Source: CAVRRZ01 sp963723745
GTDB lineage: Bacteria > Actinomycetota > Actinomycetes > Mycobacteriales > Geodermatophilaceae
DNA length: 64,000 nucleotides
Direction of reading: 5' to 3'
Assembly: GCA_963723745.1 (NCBI GenBank)
Contig: CAVRRZ010000004.1
Span: 372,001-436,000 of the forward strand
In this document: positions 1 through 7,768 of the stretch, piece by piece
Layout of the letters: each line of letters starts with the position of its first letter
Position numbering within the stretch: position 1 is the first letter of the stretch
Translations under genes and position numbers: made by a program
The notes under the pieces: model-generated
Seen by the model: only the letters and a program-made list of their open reading frames with translations
Told to the model about the DNA's origin: nothing
Database searches by the model: none

Positions 1-58
1 CCATGGAGTAGATGTACTGAGCCACTGGGCTGCCGAGCCTTCCGTCGTCTCGCGAAGG

Positions 59-90
59 GGGGCGGGGCGGCCGTGCGGCGGCCCCGCCCC
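59..90 (-). terminator. GC-rich hairpin downstream of ssb
   Basis: Ten-base arms (59-68 and 81-90, GGGGCGGGGC and its exact complement) enclose a 12-base loop. The hairpin lies just past the ssb stop on the minus strand, so it may end ssb transcription. There is no clear T tract on the ssb strand. I see nothing coding in 1-58. Confidence 0.4.
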
Positions 91-127
91 CGTGCGTGCT
101 GTCGACGATCCTCCCAGCCCGGGGCAA

Positions 128-721
128 CTACGCGTGCACGGGCTCCGGGGCGTGATCGCCGGCGGTCACCTGGTGCAACGCCTCGTCGGCCCCCACGTAG
201 TCCCGACCGCGCAGAAGGCGCTCGCCGTCCTCGCCGGCGTCGAGAAGCTCACCGGTCATGGGGTCGACGCCGTCGACGTACGCCTCGTCCGCGTCGTCGC
301 CCAGTGGGCCGGCGTGCGGGGAGTCACCCGGGCCGGCCCCCTCCCCCGCTCCGACGGCGCGCACGGTCTTGATCCGGGTGAACTGGGCGGTGCCCTTGGC
401 CAGATCGTGGCCGACCGCGCGGGCCCGGATCCGGGGCTTGCTCCGCGGGCCGTCGTCGCTCTGCCAGTTCTGCGTGCTGATGTCACCGCGCACGATGACG
501 GGGTCGCCCTTGCTGACGCAGCCGGAGACGTGACCGCTGAGCTGACCCCAGCACTCGACGTCGATCCAGAGCGTGCTGCCGTCGACGAACGAGCCGCTGG
601 CGGCGTCGTAGCGCCGGGACGTCGAGGCCAGGCGGAAGTTGGTGACCGGGCCGTTCTGCGTACGGACCAGTCGCGGTGAGTCGACGACGTTGCCGACGAC
701 GGTGATCGAGGTGTCGTTCAC
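128..721 (-). CDS. ssb: Single-stranded DNA-binding protein
   Basis: The 197-residue protein has an OB-fold at its N-terminus (about residues 1-110). It opens MNDTSITVVGNVVDSPRL and carries the SSB-type strand motif with TLWIDVECWGQL and a conserved GDPVIVRGD strand. The tail (about 120-197) is acidic and disordered and does not end in the usual DDDIPF tip, as in several divergent actinobacterial SSB paralogues. It should coat single-stranded DNA in replication, repair or recombination; whether this is the main SSB or an accessory copy cannot be told here. The gene stands alone, reading away from tRNA-Arg, with a GC-rich hairpin after its stop. The 210 bases between its start and the tRNA hold no gene I can see and presumably contain its promoter. 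Confidence 0.9.
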   Translation of the reverse strand: MNDTSITVVGNVVDSPRLVRTQNGPVTNFRLASTSRRYDAASGSFVDGSTLWIDVECWGQLSGHVSGCVSKGDPVIVRGDISTQNWQSDDGPRSKPRIRARAVGHDLAKGTAQFTRIKTVRAVGAGEGAGPGDSPHAGPLGDDADEAYVDGVDPMTGELLDAGEDGERLLRGRDYVGADEALHQVTAGDHAPEPVHA

Positions 722-931
722 GGTGCCCTCCAGGCAGTCGCGCCGTGGCCGGCGCCGGCCGACCCGTTGCCGGCCTGGTCCGACCTTCGACGCCCGCTCG
801 ACCTGGGAGAAGGCACGCCCGCGATCTGTGGACGGCCACCGCCCCTGTGGACACCCGCGTCCCCCGAAGGCGGAGCATCGTCACCGGCTGCGGGCCGCCG
901 ACGTGCCGGCGGTGCGATGATCGGCTCCCGA

Positions 932-1004
932 GCGCCCGTAGCTCAGCGGATAGAGCAGGTGCCTTCTAAGCACTTGGTCGCAGGTTCGATCCCTGCCGGG
1001 CGCG
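932..1004 (+). tRNA. tRNA-Arg (anticodon UCU)
   Basis: A 7-bp acceptor stem (932-938 with 997-1003), a D arm containing AGCTCAGCGGATAGAGC, an anticodon stem 958-962/970-974 with loop CTTCTAA (anticodon TCT at 965-967) and a T arm with TTCGATC are all present. The discriminator is G1004; CCA is not encoded. A decayed nucleotidyltransferase and an IS481 fragment lie just beyond its 3' end. Confidence 0.95.
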
Positions 1005-1108
1005 CTCTGTGATGTCGCAGGACCCTGCGATGTCGAGCAGGCGCCCGATTGCCCGTCGAAGGATCGGCAGGTCGTGAATGACGGTGCTGGCATGTCGATG
1101 GTGACGGG

Positions 1109-1392
1109 TCACAGCGCCACCAGGTCGGCCTCGATCTCGGGACGAGCCCCCACCTTGAGTCCGGCCTCGGGCACCACATCCACCCGCGCCCCAGCAGATC
1201 CTCCAGATCACGTCGCAGCCGGCCGAGGGTGAACAGACCCATGTCGTCTGGCAGGTCCATCAGCAGGTCGACGTCGCTGTCCCTGTGCTCGGTTCCCCGG
1301 GCGACGCTGCCGAAGACCCGCACGTGACCAGCGCCGTACGAGGCGGCAATCGCCTTGATCCGCGCGCGGTGCCGGACCACCCGACGCCCCAA
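1109..1392 (-). pseudogene. MNT-type nucleotidyltransferase, frameshifted
   Basis: The reading frame carries the minimal nucleotidyltransferase signature: VRVFGSVARG (G-S motif) followed by DSDVDLLMD with the catalytic aspartates. After RRDLEDLLG, near position 1190, the frame is lost. Restoring one base returns a normal family C-terminus (VDVVPEAGLKVG, then EADLVAL and a TGA at 1109-1111). Such proteins are often antitoxins paired with a HEPN toxin (MntA/HepT) and can AMPylate the toxin. No HEPN gene lies next to it. The N-terminus begins where an IS481 fragment ends and has only weak starts (TTG or GTG near 1377-1392), so the 5' end may have been cut by the insertion. A sequencing error is the alternative to true decay. 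Confidence 0.7.
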
Positions 1393-1419
1393 CGTGCCCG
1401 AGAGGGTTGCCGCGGTCCC

Positions 1420-1579
1420 CTGACCCGCCGCTCCGATACCGGTCGGCCCAGCGCTTGGCCGTGGGCCAGGAGACGTTGAACACCGCCGCCGCGTAGGAGA
1501 TCGACCAGCCGTCCTCGACCACGGCGCGCGCCAGCCTCAGTCGGTGGCGTGGAGTCAGGGCGGCATTACCGTGGGACAC
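1420..1579 (-). mobile_element. IS481-family transposase N-terminal remnant
   Basis: From a GTG at 1577-1579 about 50 codons read as the helix-turn-helix start of IS481-type transposases: SHGNAALTPRHRLRLARAVV, then a segment with SYAAAVFNVSWPTAKRWADRY. The match stops at about 1420 and the frame then runs antisense to nothing recognisable. The DDE catalytic domain is absent, so this is a dead fragment. It abuts the nucleotidyltransferase, suggesting an insertion and deletion at this point near tRNA-Arg. I could not define terminal inverted repeats. Confidence 0.7.
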
Positions 1580-1730
1580 GAGGACCTCCGGGTCGTGGGT
1601 GGGTGCCTTCAGCAGCTCCACTCCACGTCCGGAGGTCCTCCCCGAACAAGATCAGTCAGATCGTGTCGTCACACGCCCTCGACCAACGTCTCTGGGCAGT
1701 ACAGCTAGCTCCGCGGTCGGCGCCCCCCGA

Positions 1731-1780
1731 ACGCGCAGAACCCCCGGTCGCGGTGCAGCGTGGCCGGGGGTTCTGCGCGT
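1731..1780. repeat. 17-bp perfect inverted repeat, terminator-like
   Basis: Arms 1731-1747 and 1764-1780 (ACGCGCAGAACCCCCGG and its exact complement) flank a 16-base loop. It lies downstream of the small DUF6131 gene on the minus strand. It could be that gene's terminator or a dispersed intergenic palindrome; arm and loop lengths match the element at 22001-22062 although the sequence differs. Confidence 0.6.
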
Positions 1781-1817
1781 GCCGGATGCGAACGAGGGCT
1801 TCGTCCGCCCGACGTGG

Positions 1818-1973
1818 CTACCAGTAGTGCTTTCGACCGCCGACGGCGCGGCCCATCGAGCCGGCGACGTACAGCACGGCGCCGATGACCAGCAGGATGA
1901 TGCCGATGGTCCACAGGATGGAGATGTCGAGGAAGAAGCCGAGCAGCAGCAGGACGAGCCCGAGGACGATCAC
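1818..1973 (-). CDS. Small membrane protein, DUF6131 family
   Basis: A 51-residue protein starts at a GTG (1971-1973) and ends at TAG. It begins MIVLGLVLLLLGFFLDIS and continues ILWTIGIILLVIGAVLYVAG, giving two closely spaced membrane helices, then a short basic tail ending GGRKHYW. This pattern, including the final H-Y-W, matches the actinobacterial DUF6131 family of tiny hydrophobic proteins. Function is unknown. The gene stands alone between nrtR and a palindrome that may terminate it. Confidence 0.75.
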   Translation of the reverse strand: MIVLGLVLLLLGFFLDISILWTIGIILLVIGAVLYVAGSMGRAVGGRKHYW

Positions 1974-2100
1974 GAAGGTCTCCTAGCGGTGGCGGACAGG
2001 AACGTCGGTAAGAGATGCCGCATCGCGACCCCGCCGAAACCACTCACCTTCATGATCACCCGAAGGGGGTGGTCCGTGACGGGGCCCGTCGAGGGCGCCG

Positions 2101-2820
2101 TCAGTCCGCGCGGGCCCGGCGGGAGGACGGCGGCCTGAGCACGGCGAAGGGGTCGGTGACCTCGAGCGACGGGGCGGCGAACCGGTAGAGCATCGCCGGC
2201 CGGCCACCCGAGCGGCCCGGGGGCGACAGCTCCCCCGTCGGCTCCAGCACGCCGCGCCGCAGCAGCACCCGCTGGAGGTTGGTCGCCGTCACGTCGTAGC
2301 CGAGCGACGCCACGTAGATGACGCGCAGTTCCGCGATCGTGAACTGCGGCGGGGCCAGGGCGAAGGCGACGTTCGTGTACGAGAGCTTGGCCCGTAGCCG
2401 GCCCAGCGCCGACCCGACGACCGACCCGTGGTCGAACGCCGTGGCCGGCAGGTCCTCGACCGGGTGCCAGGCGGTGTCCGACGGCAGCGGCGGATCGAGG
2501 TCCGACGGGATCAGCCCGAGGTAGGCGGTGGCCACCGTGCGCCCCCGCGGGTCCCGGCTGGGATCGCTGCGCGTCTCGAGCTGCTCGAGGTGGGCCAGTT
2601 GCTGGACCTCCACTTTCGCGGCCAGCTGGCGGGCCACGGAGGCCCCCAGCGTCTCGTCGGCGCCCAGCGGTCCGCCGGGCAGCGCCCACGCGCCGGAGAA
2701 CGGCTCCGCCGACCGCTGCCAGAGCATGACGTGCAGCCGCCCGTCCCGGACCTGGAGCACCACGGCGAGCGCGTGGTGCGGAAAGGCCGGGCGTTCCGGG
2801 GATGACCACACAGACGGCAT
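2101..2820 (-). CDS. nrtR: NrtR-type Nudix-like regulator of NAD synthesis
   Basis: The 239-residue protein has an N-terminal Nudix fold (about 10-150: HHALAVVLQVRDGRLHVMLW, then GAWALPGGPLGADE) and a C-terminal winged helix (about 160-235, with LGYDVTATNLQRVLLRRG and GGRPAMLYRF). The Nudix box is degenerate: the catalytic R-E-x-x-E-E cluster is replaced by ARQLAAKV, as expected for an NrtR regulator rather than a hydrolase. In the family the Nudix fold binds an ADP-ribose-type ligand and the winged helix represses NAD genes. Its divergent position from nadA-nadB-nadC with only 69 bases between supports control of that operon. The start is the ATG at 2818-2820. Confidence 0.88.
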   Translation of the reverse strand: MPSVWSSPERPAFPHHALAVVLQVRDGRLHVMLWQRSAEPFSGAWALPGGPLGADETLGASVARQLAAKVEVQQLAHLEQLETRSDPSRDPRGRTVATAYLGLIPSDLDPPLPSDTAWHPVEDLPATAFDHGSVVGSALGRLRAKLSYTNVAFALAPPQFTIAELRVIYVASLGYDVTATNLQRVLLRRGVLEPTGELSPPGRSGGRPAMLYRFAAPSLEVTDPFAVLRPPSSRRARAD

Positions 2821-2847
2821 GACCGGAATGGTAGGTTGCGCCCGTAG

Positions 2848-2870
2848 GTTTTCGCCTGAGAGTTGCAAAC
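2848..2870. promoter_or_regulatory. Candidate NrtR operator between nrtR and nadA
   Basis: The 69-base divergent gap holds an imperfect palindrome whose ends are GTTT and AAAC, with CT/AG matches inside. It is placed to control both genes, but it is the only symmetric element I found there and its sequence is not a confident NrtR consensus. Confidence 0.3.
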
Positions 2871-2889
2871 GTGAGCCAGGAGGCCACCG

Positions 2890-3900
2890 GTGACCGCGAT
2901 CCTCGAGAACACCGCCGCTGCGTGGACGCCCGGGCAGTGGGTCGACTGGCGTGCCGAGGTGCGCCGGCTCGCCACCGAGCGCGACGCCGTCCTGCTGGCG
3001 CACAACTACCAGGCCCCCGAGATCCAGGACGTCGCCGACCACGTCGGCGATTCGCTCGCGCTCTCCCGGCTCGCGGCCTCCAGCGAGGCGGGCACGATCG
3101 TGTTCGCCGGCGTCCACTTCATGGCCGAGACGGCCAAGATCCTGGCGCCGGAGAAGACCGTGCTCGTGCCCGACGCGAACGCCGGCTGCTCGCTGGCCGA
3201 CACCATCACCGCCGACCAGCTGCGCGCCTGGAAGGCCGAGCACCCCGGGGCCGTCGTCGTCAGCTACGTCAACACGACCGCCGAGGTGAAGGCCGAGACC
3301 GACATCTGCTGCACCTCGTCCAACGCCGTCGAGGTGGTCGAGTCGGTGCCCGAGGACCGCGAGATCCTCTTCCTCCCCGACCAGTTCCTCGGCGCGCACG
3401 TCCAGCGGGTGACCGGCCGGCAGAACATGCGCATCTGGATGGGCGAGTGCCACGTGCACGCCGGCATCTCTCCCACCGACCTGCGCCGGAGCGTCGAGAA
3501 CGCTCCGGACGCCGAGCTGCTGATCCACCCCGAGTGCGGCTGCGCGACCAGCGCGCTGTGGATGGTCTCGGACGGTCAGCTGCCCACCGAGCGCGTGCAC
3601 GTGCTCTCGACCGGCGGGATGCTCGACGAGGCGAAGCGGACGACGGCGAAGCGCGTGCTCGTCGCCACCGAGATCGGCATGCTGCACCAGCTGCGCCAGG
3701 CCAACCCGGTCACCGACTTCCAGCCGGTCAACTCCCGCGCCGCCTGCCCCTACATGAAGATGTCCACCCCGGAGAAGCTGCTCCGGGCGCTGCGCGAGGG
3801 CCGTGACGAGGTCACCGTCGACCCCGAGGTAGCCGCCCGTGCCCGCGCCGCCGTCGAGGCCATGGTCGCGCTCGGCACGCCGTCCCCGGTCGGCGAGTGA
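2890..3900 (+). CDS. nadA: Quinolinate synthase NadA
   Basis: The 336-residue enzyme condenses iminoaspartate with dihydroxyacetone phosphate to quinolinate, the second step of de novo NAD synthesis. The three cysteines that ligate the 4Fe-4S cluster are visible in PDANAGCSLAD, HPECGCATSALW and RAACPYMKM. Substrate-binding motifs LLAHNYQAPEIQD, GVHFMAETAKIL and WMGECHVHAG are intact. The GTG start at 2890 follows an AGGAGG sequence by 8 bases. The end overlaps nadB by 4 bp (GTGA). Length is normal for the family. Confidence 0.96.
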   Translation: MTAILENTAAAWTPGQWVDWRAEVRRLATERDAVLLAHNYQAPEIQDVADHVGDSLALSRLAASSEAGTIVFAGVHFMAETAKILAPEKTVLVPDANAGCSLADTITADQLRAWKAEHPGAVVVSYVNTTAEVKAETDICCTSSNAVEVVESVPEDREILFLPDQFLGAHVQRVTGRQNMRIWMGECHVHAGISPTDLRRSVENAPDAELLIHPECGCATSALWMVSDGQLPTERVHVLSTGGMLDEAKRTTAKRVLVATEIGMLHQLRQANPVTDFQPVNSRAACPYMKMSTPEKLLRALREGRDEVTVDPEVAARARAAVEAMVALGTPSPVGE

Positions 3901-5606
3901 CCCCCCGCCGCGGACGCACGCCGTCCGTCGTCCCCGCCCTGGCACTTCCCGGGGCCGAGTGGACGCGGACGACGGACGTCGTGGTCGTCGGCTCCGGTGC
4001 CGCGGGGCTCATGACCGCCCTGGCGCTGGCCGACGCCGGGCGGGCGGTCACCCTGGTGACCAAGGGTGCGCTGGGTGTCGGCAGCACGCCGTGGGCGCAG
4101 GGCGGCCTGGCCGCCGTGCTCGGTGCGGACGACGACGCCGAGCTGCACGTCCGCGACACCCTGGTCGCGGGCGCGGGCCTCTGCGACGAGCAGGCCGTGC
4201 GCACCCTGGTCGACGAAGCCCCGAAGGCGATCGCGCTGCTCCAGGAGCTCGGCGCCCGGCTCGACCTCGACGGCGACGGCCGGCCCGCGTTGACCCGCGA
4301 GGGCGGGCACAGCCGCGACCGCATCGTGCACGCCGGAGGTGACGCCAGCGGTGCCGAGGTGACCCGGACGCTGGTCGCGGCGCTGGTCGAGCGCGGCGTC
4401 GAGGTGCTCGAGCACACCGCCGCGCTCGAGGCGCTGCGGTCCGCCGACGACGCCGTCGCCGGCCTCCGGGTCGCCCGGATGACCGACGAAGGCGCGCTCG
4501 TCGACGCCGGCGACCTGCTCGCCCCCGCGGTCGTCCTCGCCACCGGCGGCTTCGGGCACGTCTACGCCGCGACCACCAATCCCGCCGGGGCCACCGGCGA
4601 CGGCCTGGCCCTGGCGCTGCGCGCGGGCGCCGAGGTTGCCGACGTCGAGATGGTGCAGTTCCACCCGACCGTCCTGTGGCAGGGCCCCGCGGCCAGCGGT
4701 CAGCAGGTGCTGATCAGCGAGGCCGTGCGCGGCGAGGGCGCCGTCCTCGTCGACGCCGACGGCGCGCGGATCATGCCCGCCGCCCACCCGCTCGCGGACC
4801 TGGCCCCGCGGGACGTCGTCTCGGCGACCATCGCCGCTTTCCCCGGCCCGGTCTTCCTCGACGCCCGGCACCTCGATGCCCGACACCTCGATGCCCGGCA
4901 CCTCCATGCCCGACACCTCGGCGCCGGCTTCCTGGAGCAGCGGTTCCCCGGCATCCTGCGCGCCTGCCGGGCGGCCGGATTCGACCCGGTCACCGAGGTG
5001 CTGCCCGTCGCACCGGCGGCGCACTACGCCTGCGGCGGGGTGCTCGCCGACCTCGACGGGCGCACGAGCGTGCCCGGCCTCTACGCCGTCGGCGAGGTCG
5101 CCTGCACCGGCGCCCAGGGCGCCAACCGCCTCGCCTCCAACTCGATCACCGAGGGGCTGGTCGCCGCCCGGCGCTGCGCCACGCTGCTCGCCGCCTCGCT
5201 GCCGCCGCGGGTCGCGCCGGTCGCGCCGGTCACCCCAGGCGGCGGGCGGGCGGTCGACCCCGCGGTCCGGCAGATGATCGTCACCGGCACGACCGCGCAC
5301 GCCGGTGTGCTGCGCGACGCCGCCGGGCTGGCCGACCTCGCCGCCACGTTGGGCACGGCCCCGCGCAACGATCGCCCGCTGGACGTCGCCGCTCTCGAGA
5401 CCACGGCGCTGCACACCGTCGCGACCGTGCTGGCCTCCGCCGCGCTGGCCCGTCCGGAGAGCCGGGGCTGCCACCGCCGCACCGACGCACCCGAGTCCCG
5501 TCCGGAGTGCCGGGTCAGGCTGGTGCACCGCATCGACGCCGAGGGACACCTGCACACCCGAACGCTGCCCCTGCGCAGCCCGAACACCATGGAGGTGGTC
5601 GCGTGA
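3897..5606 (+). CDS. nadB: L-aspartate oxidase NadB
   Basis: The 569-residue flavoprotein oxidises aspartate to iminoaspartate for NadA. The FAD Rossmann motif VVVVGSGAAGLMTALALAD sits near residue 30, followed by STPWAQGGLAAV and the active-site segments HFPT-like MVQFHPTVL, EAVRGEGAVLVD and HYACGGV; QGANRLASNSITEGLV binds FAD near the end of that domain. The helical C-terminal domain follows. The usual single LDARHLGA motif is expanded into four copies of a D-A-R-H-L unit (nucleotides 4860-4919), adding 15 residues in the capping region. Start is the GTG inside the nadA stop overlap. The end overlaps nadC by 4 bp, so nadABC is one translationally coupled operon. Confidence 0.94.
   Translation: MTPRRGRTPSVVPALALPGAEWTRTTDVVVVGSGAAGLMTALALADAGRAVTLVTKGALGVGSTPWAQGGLAAVLGADDDAELHVRDTLVAGAGLCDEQAVRTLVDEAPKAIALLQELGARLDLDGDGRPALTREGGHSRDRIVHAGGDASGAEVTRTLVAALVERGVEVLEHTAALEALRSADDAVAGLRVARMTDEGALVDAGDLLAPAVVLATGGFGHVYAATTNPAGATGDGLALALRAGAEVADVEMVQFHPTVLWQGPAASGQQVLISEAVRGEGAVLVDADGARIMPAAHPLADLAPRDVVSATIAAFPGPVFLDARHLDARHLDARHLHARHLGAGFLEQRFPGILRACRAAGFDPVTEVLPVAPAAHYACGGVLADLDGRTSVPGLYAVGEVACTGAQGANRLASNSITEGLVAARRCATLLAASLPPRVAPVAPVTPGGGRAVDPAVRQMIVTGTTAHAGVLRDAAGLADLAATLGTAPRNDRPLDVAALETTALHTVATVLASAALARPESRGCHRRTDAPESRPECRVRLVHRIDAEGHLHTRTLPLRSPNTMEVVA
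4860..4919 (+). repeat. Four in-frame 15-bp repeats inside nadB
   Basis: Units at 4860, 4875, 4890 and 4905 each encode (D/H)ARHL; only the first aspartate codon, one arginine third base and one D-to-H change differ. Most NadB proteins have a single copy at this point. The array is in frame, so the protein stays readable. Confidence 0.9.
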
Positions 5607-6508
5607 CCGGCCTGACCACGAAGCCGCTGCGCGCCGACATCGCCGAGGCGCTCGCCAAGGGCGGCCTGGCGCCGGCCGACGTCGAGCGAGTGGTCCGCAG
5701 CGCCCTCGAGGAGGACCTGGCCTACGGCCCCGACGTCACGACCCTCGCCACGGTCCCGGCCGGCGCCCGGGCGACCGGTGACGTCGTCCCCCGGGTCGCG
5801 GGCGTGCTGGCGGGCGTACCCGTCGCCGCCGCCGTGTTCGACCTGGTCGGCGGGGCCGAGGTGGACCTCGTCCTGCACGCCGCCGACGGCTCCCCCGCGG
5901 TGCCGGGGTGGCCGGTTCTCTCGGTCACCGGTCCCACCCAGGCGCTGCTCACCGCCGAGCGCACCGCGCTCAACCTGATCGGCCGGCTCTCCGGGGTCGC
6001 CACCCTGACCCGGCGCTGGGTCGACGTCGTCGCCGACACCGGCGCCGCCGTCCGCGACACCCGCAAGACGACGCCGGGACTGCGCACGCTGGAGAAGTAC
6101 GCCGTCCGGTGCGGCGGCGGCCTGAACCACCGCATGGGGCTCGGTGACGCCGCCCTGGTCAAGGACAACCACGTGGCCGCGGCCGGCGGCATCGGCGCCG
6201 CCGTGGAGGCGATCCGGGCGGCCGCCCCCGACGTGCCGCTGGAGGTCGAGTGCGACACCCTCGACGAGGTGCGCGCGGCCGTCGATGCCGGCGTCGGGCT
6301 GGTGCTGCTCGACAACTTCGGCGTCGAGGACACGCGCGCCGCGGTCGAGCTCGTGCGGGGCACCGGGGTGCGGCTGGAGTCCAGCGGCGGGTTGACGCTG
6401 GCCACGGCGCACGAGTTCGCCGCCACCGGCGTGCACTACCTCGCCGTCGGCGCGCTCACCCACAGCGCCCCGGTGCTCGATCTGGGCTTCGACCTCCGCA
6501 GCAGTTAG
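5603..6508 (+). CDS. nadC: Nicotinate-nucleotide pyrophosphorylase NadC
   Basis: The 301-residue phosphoribosyltransferase converts quinolinate and PRPP to nicotinate mononucleotide. Family motifs are complete: EEDLAYGPDVTT, RTALNLIGRLSGVATLT, the PRPP and quinolinate-binding DTRKTTPGLRTLEKYAVRCG, HRMGLGDAALVKDNH, LDNF and SSGGLTL. The GTG start overlaps the nadB stop by 4 bp. A minus-strand gene ends only four bases beyond its stop. Confidence 0.96.
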   Translation: MTGLTTKPLRADIAEALAKGGLAPADVERVVRSALEEDLAYGPDVTTLATVPAGARATGDVVPRVAGVLAGVPVAAAVFDLVGGAEVDLVLHAADGSPAVPGWPVLSVTGPTQALLTAERTALNLIGRLSGVATLTRRWVDVVADTGAAVRDTRKTTPGLRTLEKYAVRCGGGLNHRMGLGDAALVKDNHVAAAGGIGAAVEAIRAAAPDVPLEVECDTLDEVRAAVDAGVGLVLLDNFGVEDTRAAVELVRGTGVRLESSGGLTLATAHEFAATGVHYLAVGALTHSAPVLDLGFDLRSS

Positions 6509-6512
6509 TGCA

Positions 6513-7136
6513 CTAATCGCACGTCGGGTCGGGGTGCTCGGCGAGGAAGCGCTCGGCCGAGGCGGCGTCCCGCCGGGCGGGGACGCTGGCGGTGACGGCC
6601 AGCGCGAGGAAGACGGCAGCGAGAAGGCCGGCCCACCAGAGCCACGACGCCGTCCAGAAGCCGAGGTACACGACCGCGCTCGCCTCCTGCAGCGCCCCGG
6701 CGGTGCGCTGCTCGCACATCCAGTCGGCCTGCAGCCGCGCCAGGCCCACCGTCTCCGGCCGCACCGGCGCGCGGCCACGCACCTGGTCGCGCAGCGCGGC
6801 GCGTTGACCGTCGTCGAGTGCCTGGAGCGGACCGGGCATCGACGCCCTGCGCCCGTAGGGCCGCGCCAGCCGCGCCCCGGCGATCAGGACGGCCCCTCCG
6901 AGACCGACGGTGAAGCCGGTGACCGCCCGCCAGGTCGTCGGCTCACCGCTGCCGCGCCACGGCGGGTCGACGAGCAGCAGGACGACCGCGAGCGCCGCCG
7001 TGCCGAGCACGAGCACCGCGCCGAGCCGCGCGGCCCGGCGGTCGTGGCGCAGGCGTGCCGCCTGCCGGTGCGGCGGCACCTGGGGCAGGCGGTCGAGCCG
7101 GGCCCGCGCTTCCGCCCAGCGGGCCTCCGCGGTCAC
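6513..7136 (-). CDS. Unknown membrane protein, third of three tandem paralogues
   Basis: I cannot assign a named family. The 207-residue protein has two predicted membrane helices (about residues 35-55 and 70-95), a central polar stretch, and two more hydrophobic helices near 150-185. Like its neighbours it begins with an EARWAEA-type helix, carries the motif PLQAL...R....QVRGRAPV...ETVGLARLQA between the helix pairs, and ends AERFLAEHPDPTCD. The GTG start overlaps the previous gene's stop by 4 bp, so all three are translationally coupled. Function unknown. Confidence 0.8.
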   Translation of the reverse strand: MTAEARWAEARARLDRLPQVPPHRQAARLRHDRRAARLGAVLVLGTAALAVVLLLVDPPWRGSGEPTTWRAVTGFTVGLGGAVLIAGARLARPYGRRASMPGPLQALDDGQRAALRDQVRGRAPVRPETVGLARLQADWMCEQRTAGALQEASAVVYLGFWTASWLWWAGLLAAVFLALAVTASVPARRDAASAERFLAEHPDPTCD

Positions 7137-7768
7137 GGCTGCGCACCCGGGCCGGGATGGCGGTCGAGGAAGGCCTGCAGACGGCGGGCGTCGCGCCGCT
7201 CGACCGCGTACCCGGCCGCCACGGCCAGCAGGACGACGGAGAAGACGACGTCCCAGAGCAGCAGGGCACCGGCGATGGCGTGCAGCGCCACCATCAGCAC
7301 CGCCGTCAGAGCAAGGGGCAGGTACGTCCACTGCGCGAGCCGCACCTCGGCGAGACGCCGACTCAGCGGCAGGTCCTCCGGCACGACCGGTGCCCGCCCG
7401 CGCGCCTGCCGGAGGAGGTGCTTGCGCTCCTGCGCCGTGAGCCACTCCAGCGGCAGCGCCAAGGACCGGGCGCGGCCGAGGGTGCCGGAATTCCTCCACG
7501 CCAGCCCCACCACCACCGAAAAAGCGAGCACGGTCCCGGCGGAGACCGCCAGGGGCCATCCGGACACGTCATCGGCATCGGCGGGCCCGCCGACGAGCGT
7601 CGCGAGCCACAGCGCAACCACGCCCGCGAGCAAGACGGAACACAGCACCTCCACCCGGCGTCGCGCGCGGAGGCCCGAGACACGTTCCTGCTGCGTCTCC
7701 GGCGGCACCTCGTCGAGTTCAGCGAGGGCCCGCGCCCGGCGGCGCGCGTCGTCCGGTGCCTGCGTCAC
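7133..7768 (-). CDS. Unknown membrane protein, second of three tandem paralogues
   Basis: The 211-residue protein has the architecture of the flanking genes: a charged N-terminus (ARRRARALAELDEVPPE), two membrane helices (about 38-58 and 70-92), the linker motif PLEWLTAQERKHLLRQARGRAPV with EDLPLSRRLAEVRLAQW, two more helices, and a short tail ending LQAFLDRHPGPGAQP. The start is a GTG overlapping the upstream stop by 4 bp. No enzyme motif is visible. Conserved central R/K-G-x-x-P and terminal FL-x-x-HP suggest shared structure, perhaps a hetero-oligomeric membrane complex, which is inference. Confidence 0.8.
   Translation of the reverse strand: MTQAPDDARRRARALAELDEVPPETQQERVSGLRARRRVEVLCSVLLAGVVALWLATLVGGPADADDVSGWPLAVSAGTVLAFSVVVGLAWRNSGTLGRARSLALPLEWLTAQERKHLLRQARGRAPVVPEDLPLSRRLAEVRLAQWTYLPLALTAVLMVALHAIAGALLLWDVVFSVVLLAVAAGYAVERRDARRLQAFLDRHPGPGAQP

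Noticed and set aside
2101..3945. Very long open frames antisense to nadA, fbiC (22073-24652), the nad operon and prfC
   Set aside because: They are antisense to genes with full family motifs, have Arg/Ala/Gly/His-rich compositions typical of complementary strands of GC-rich genes, and match no family.
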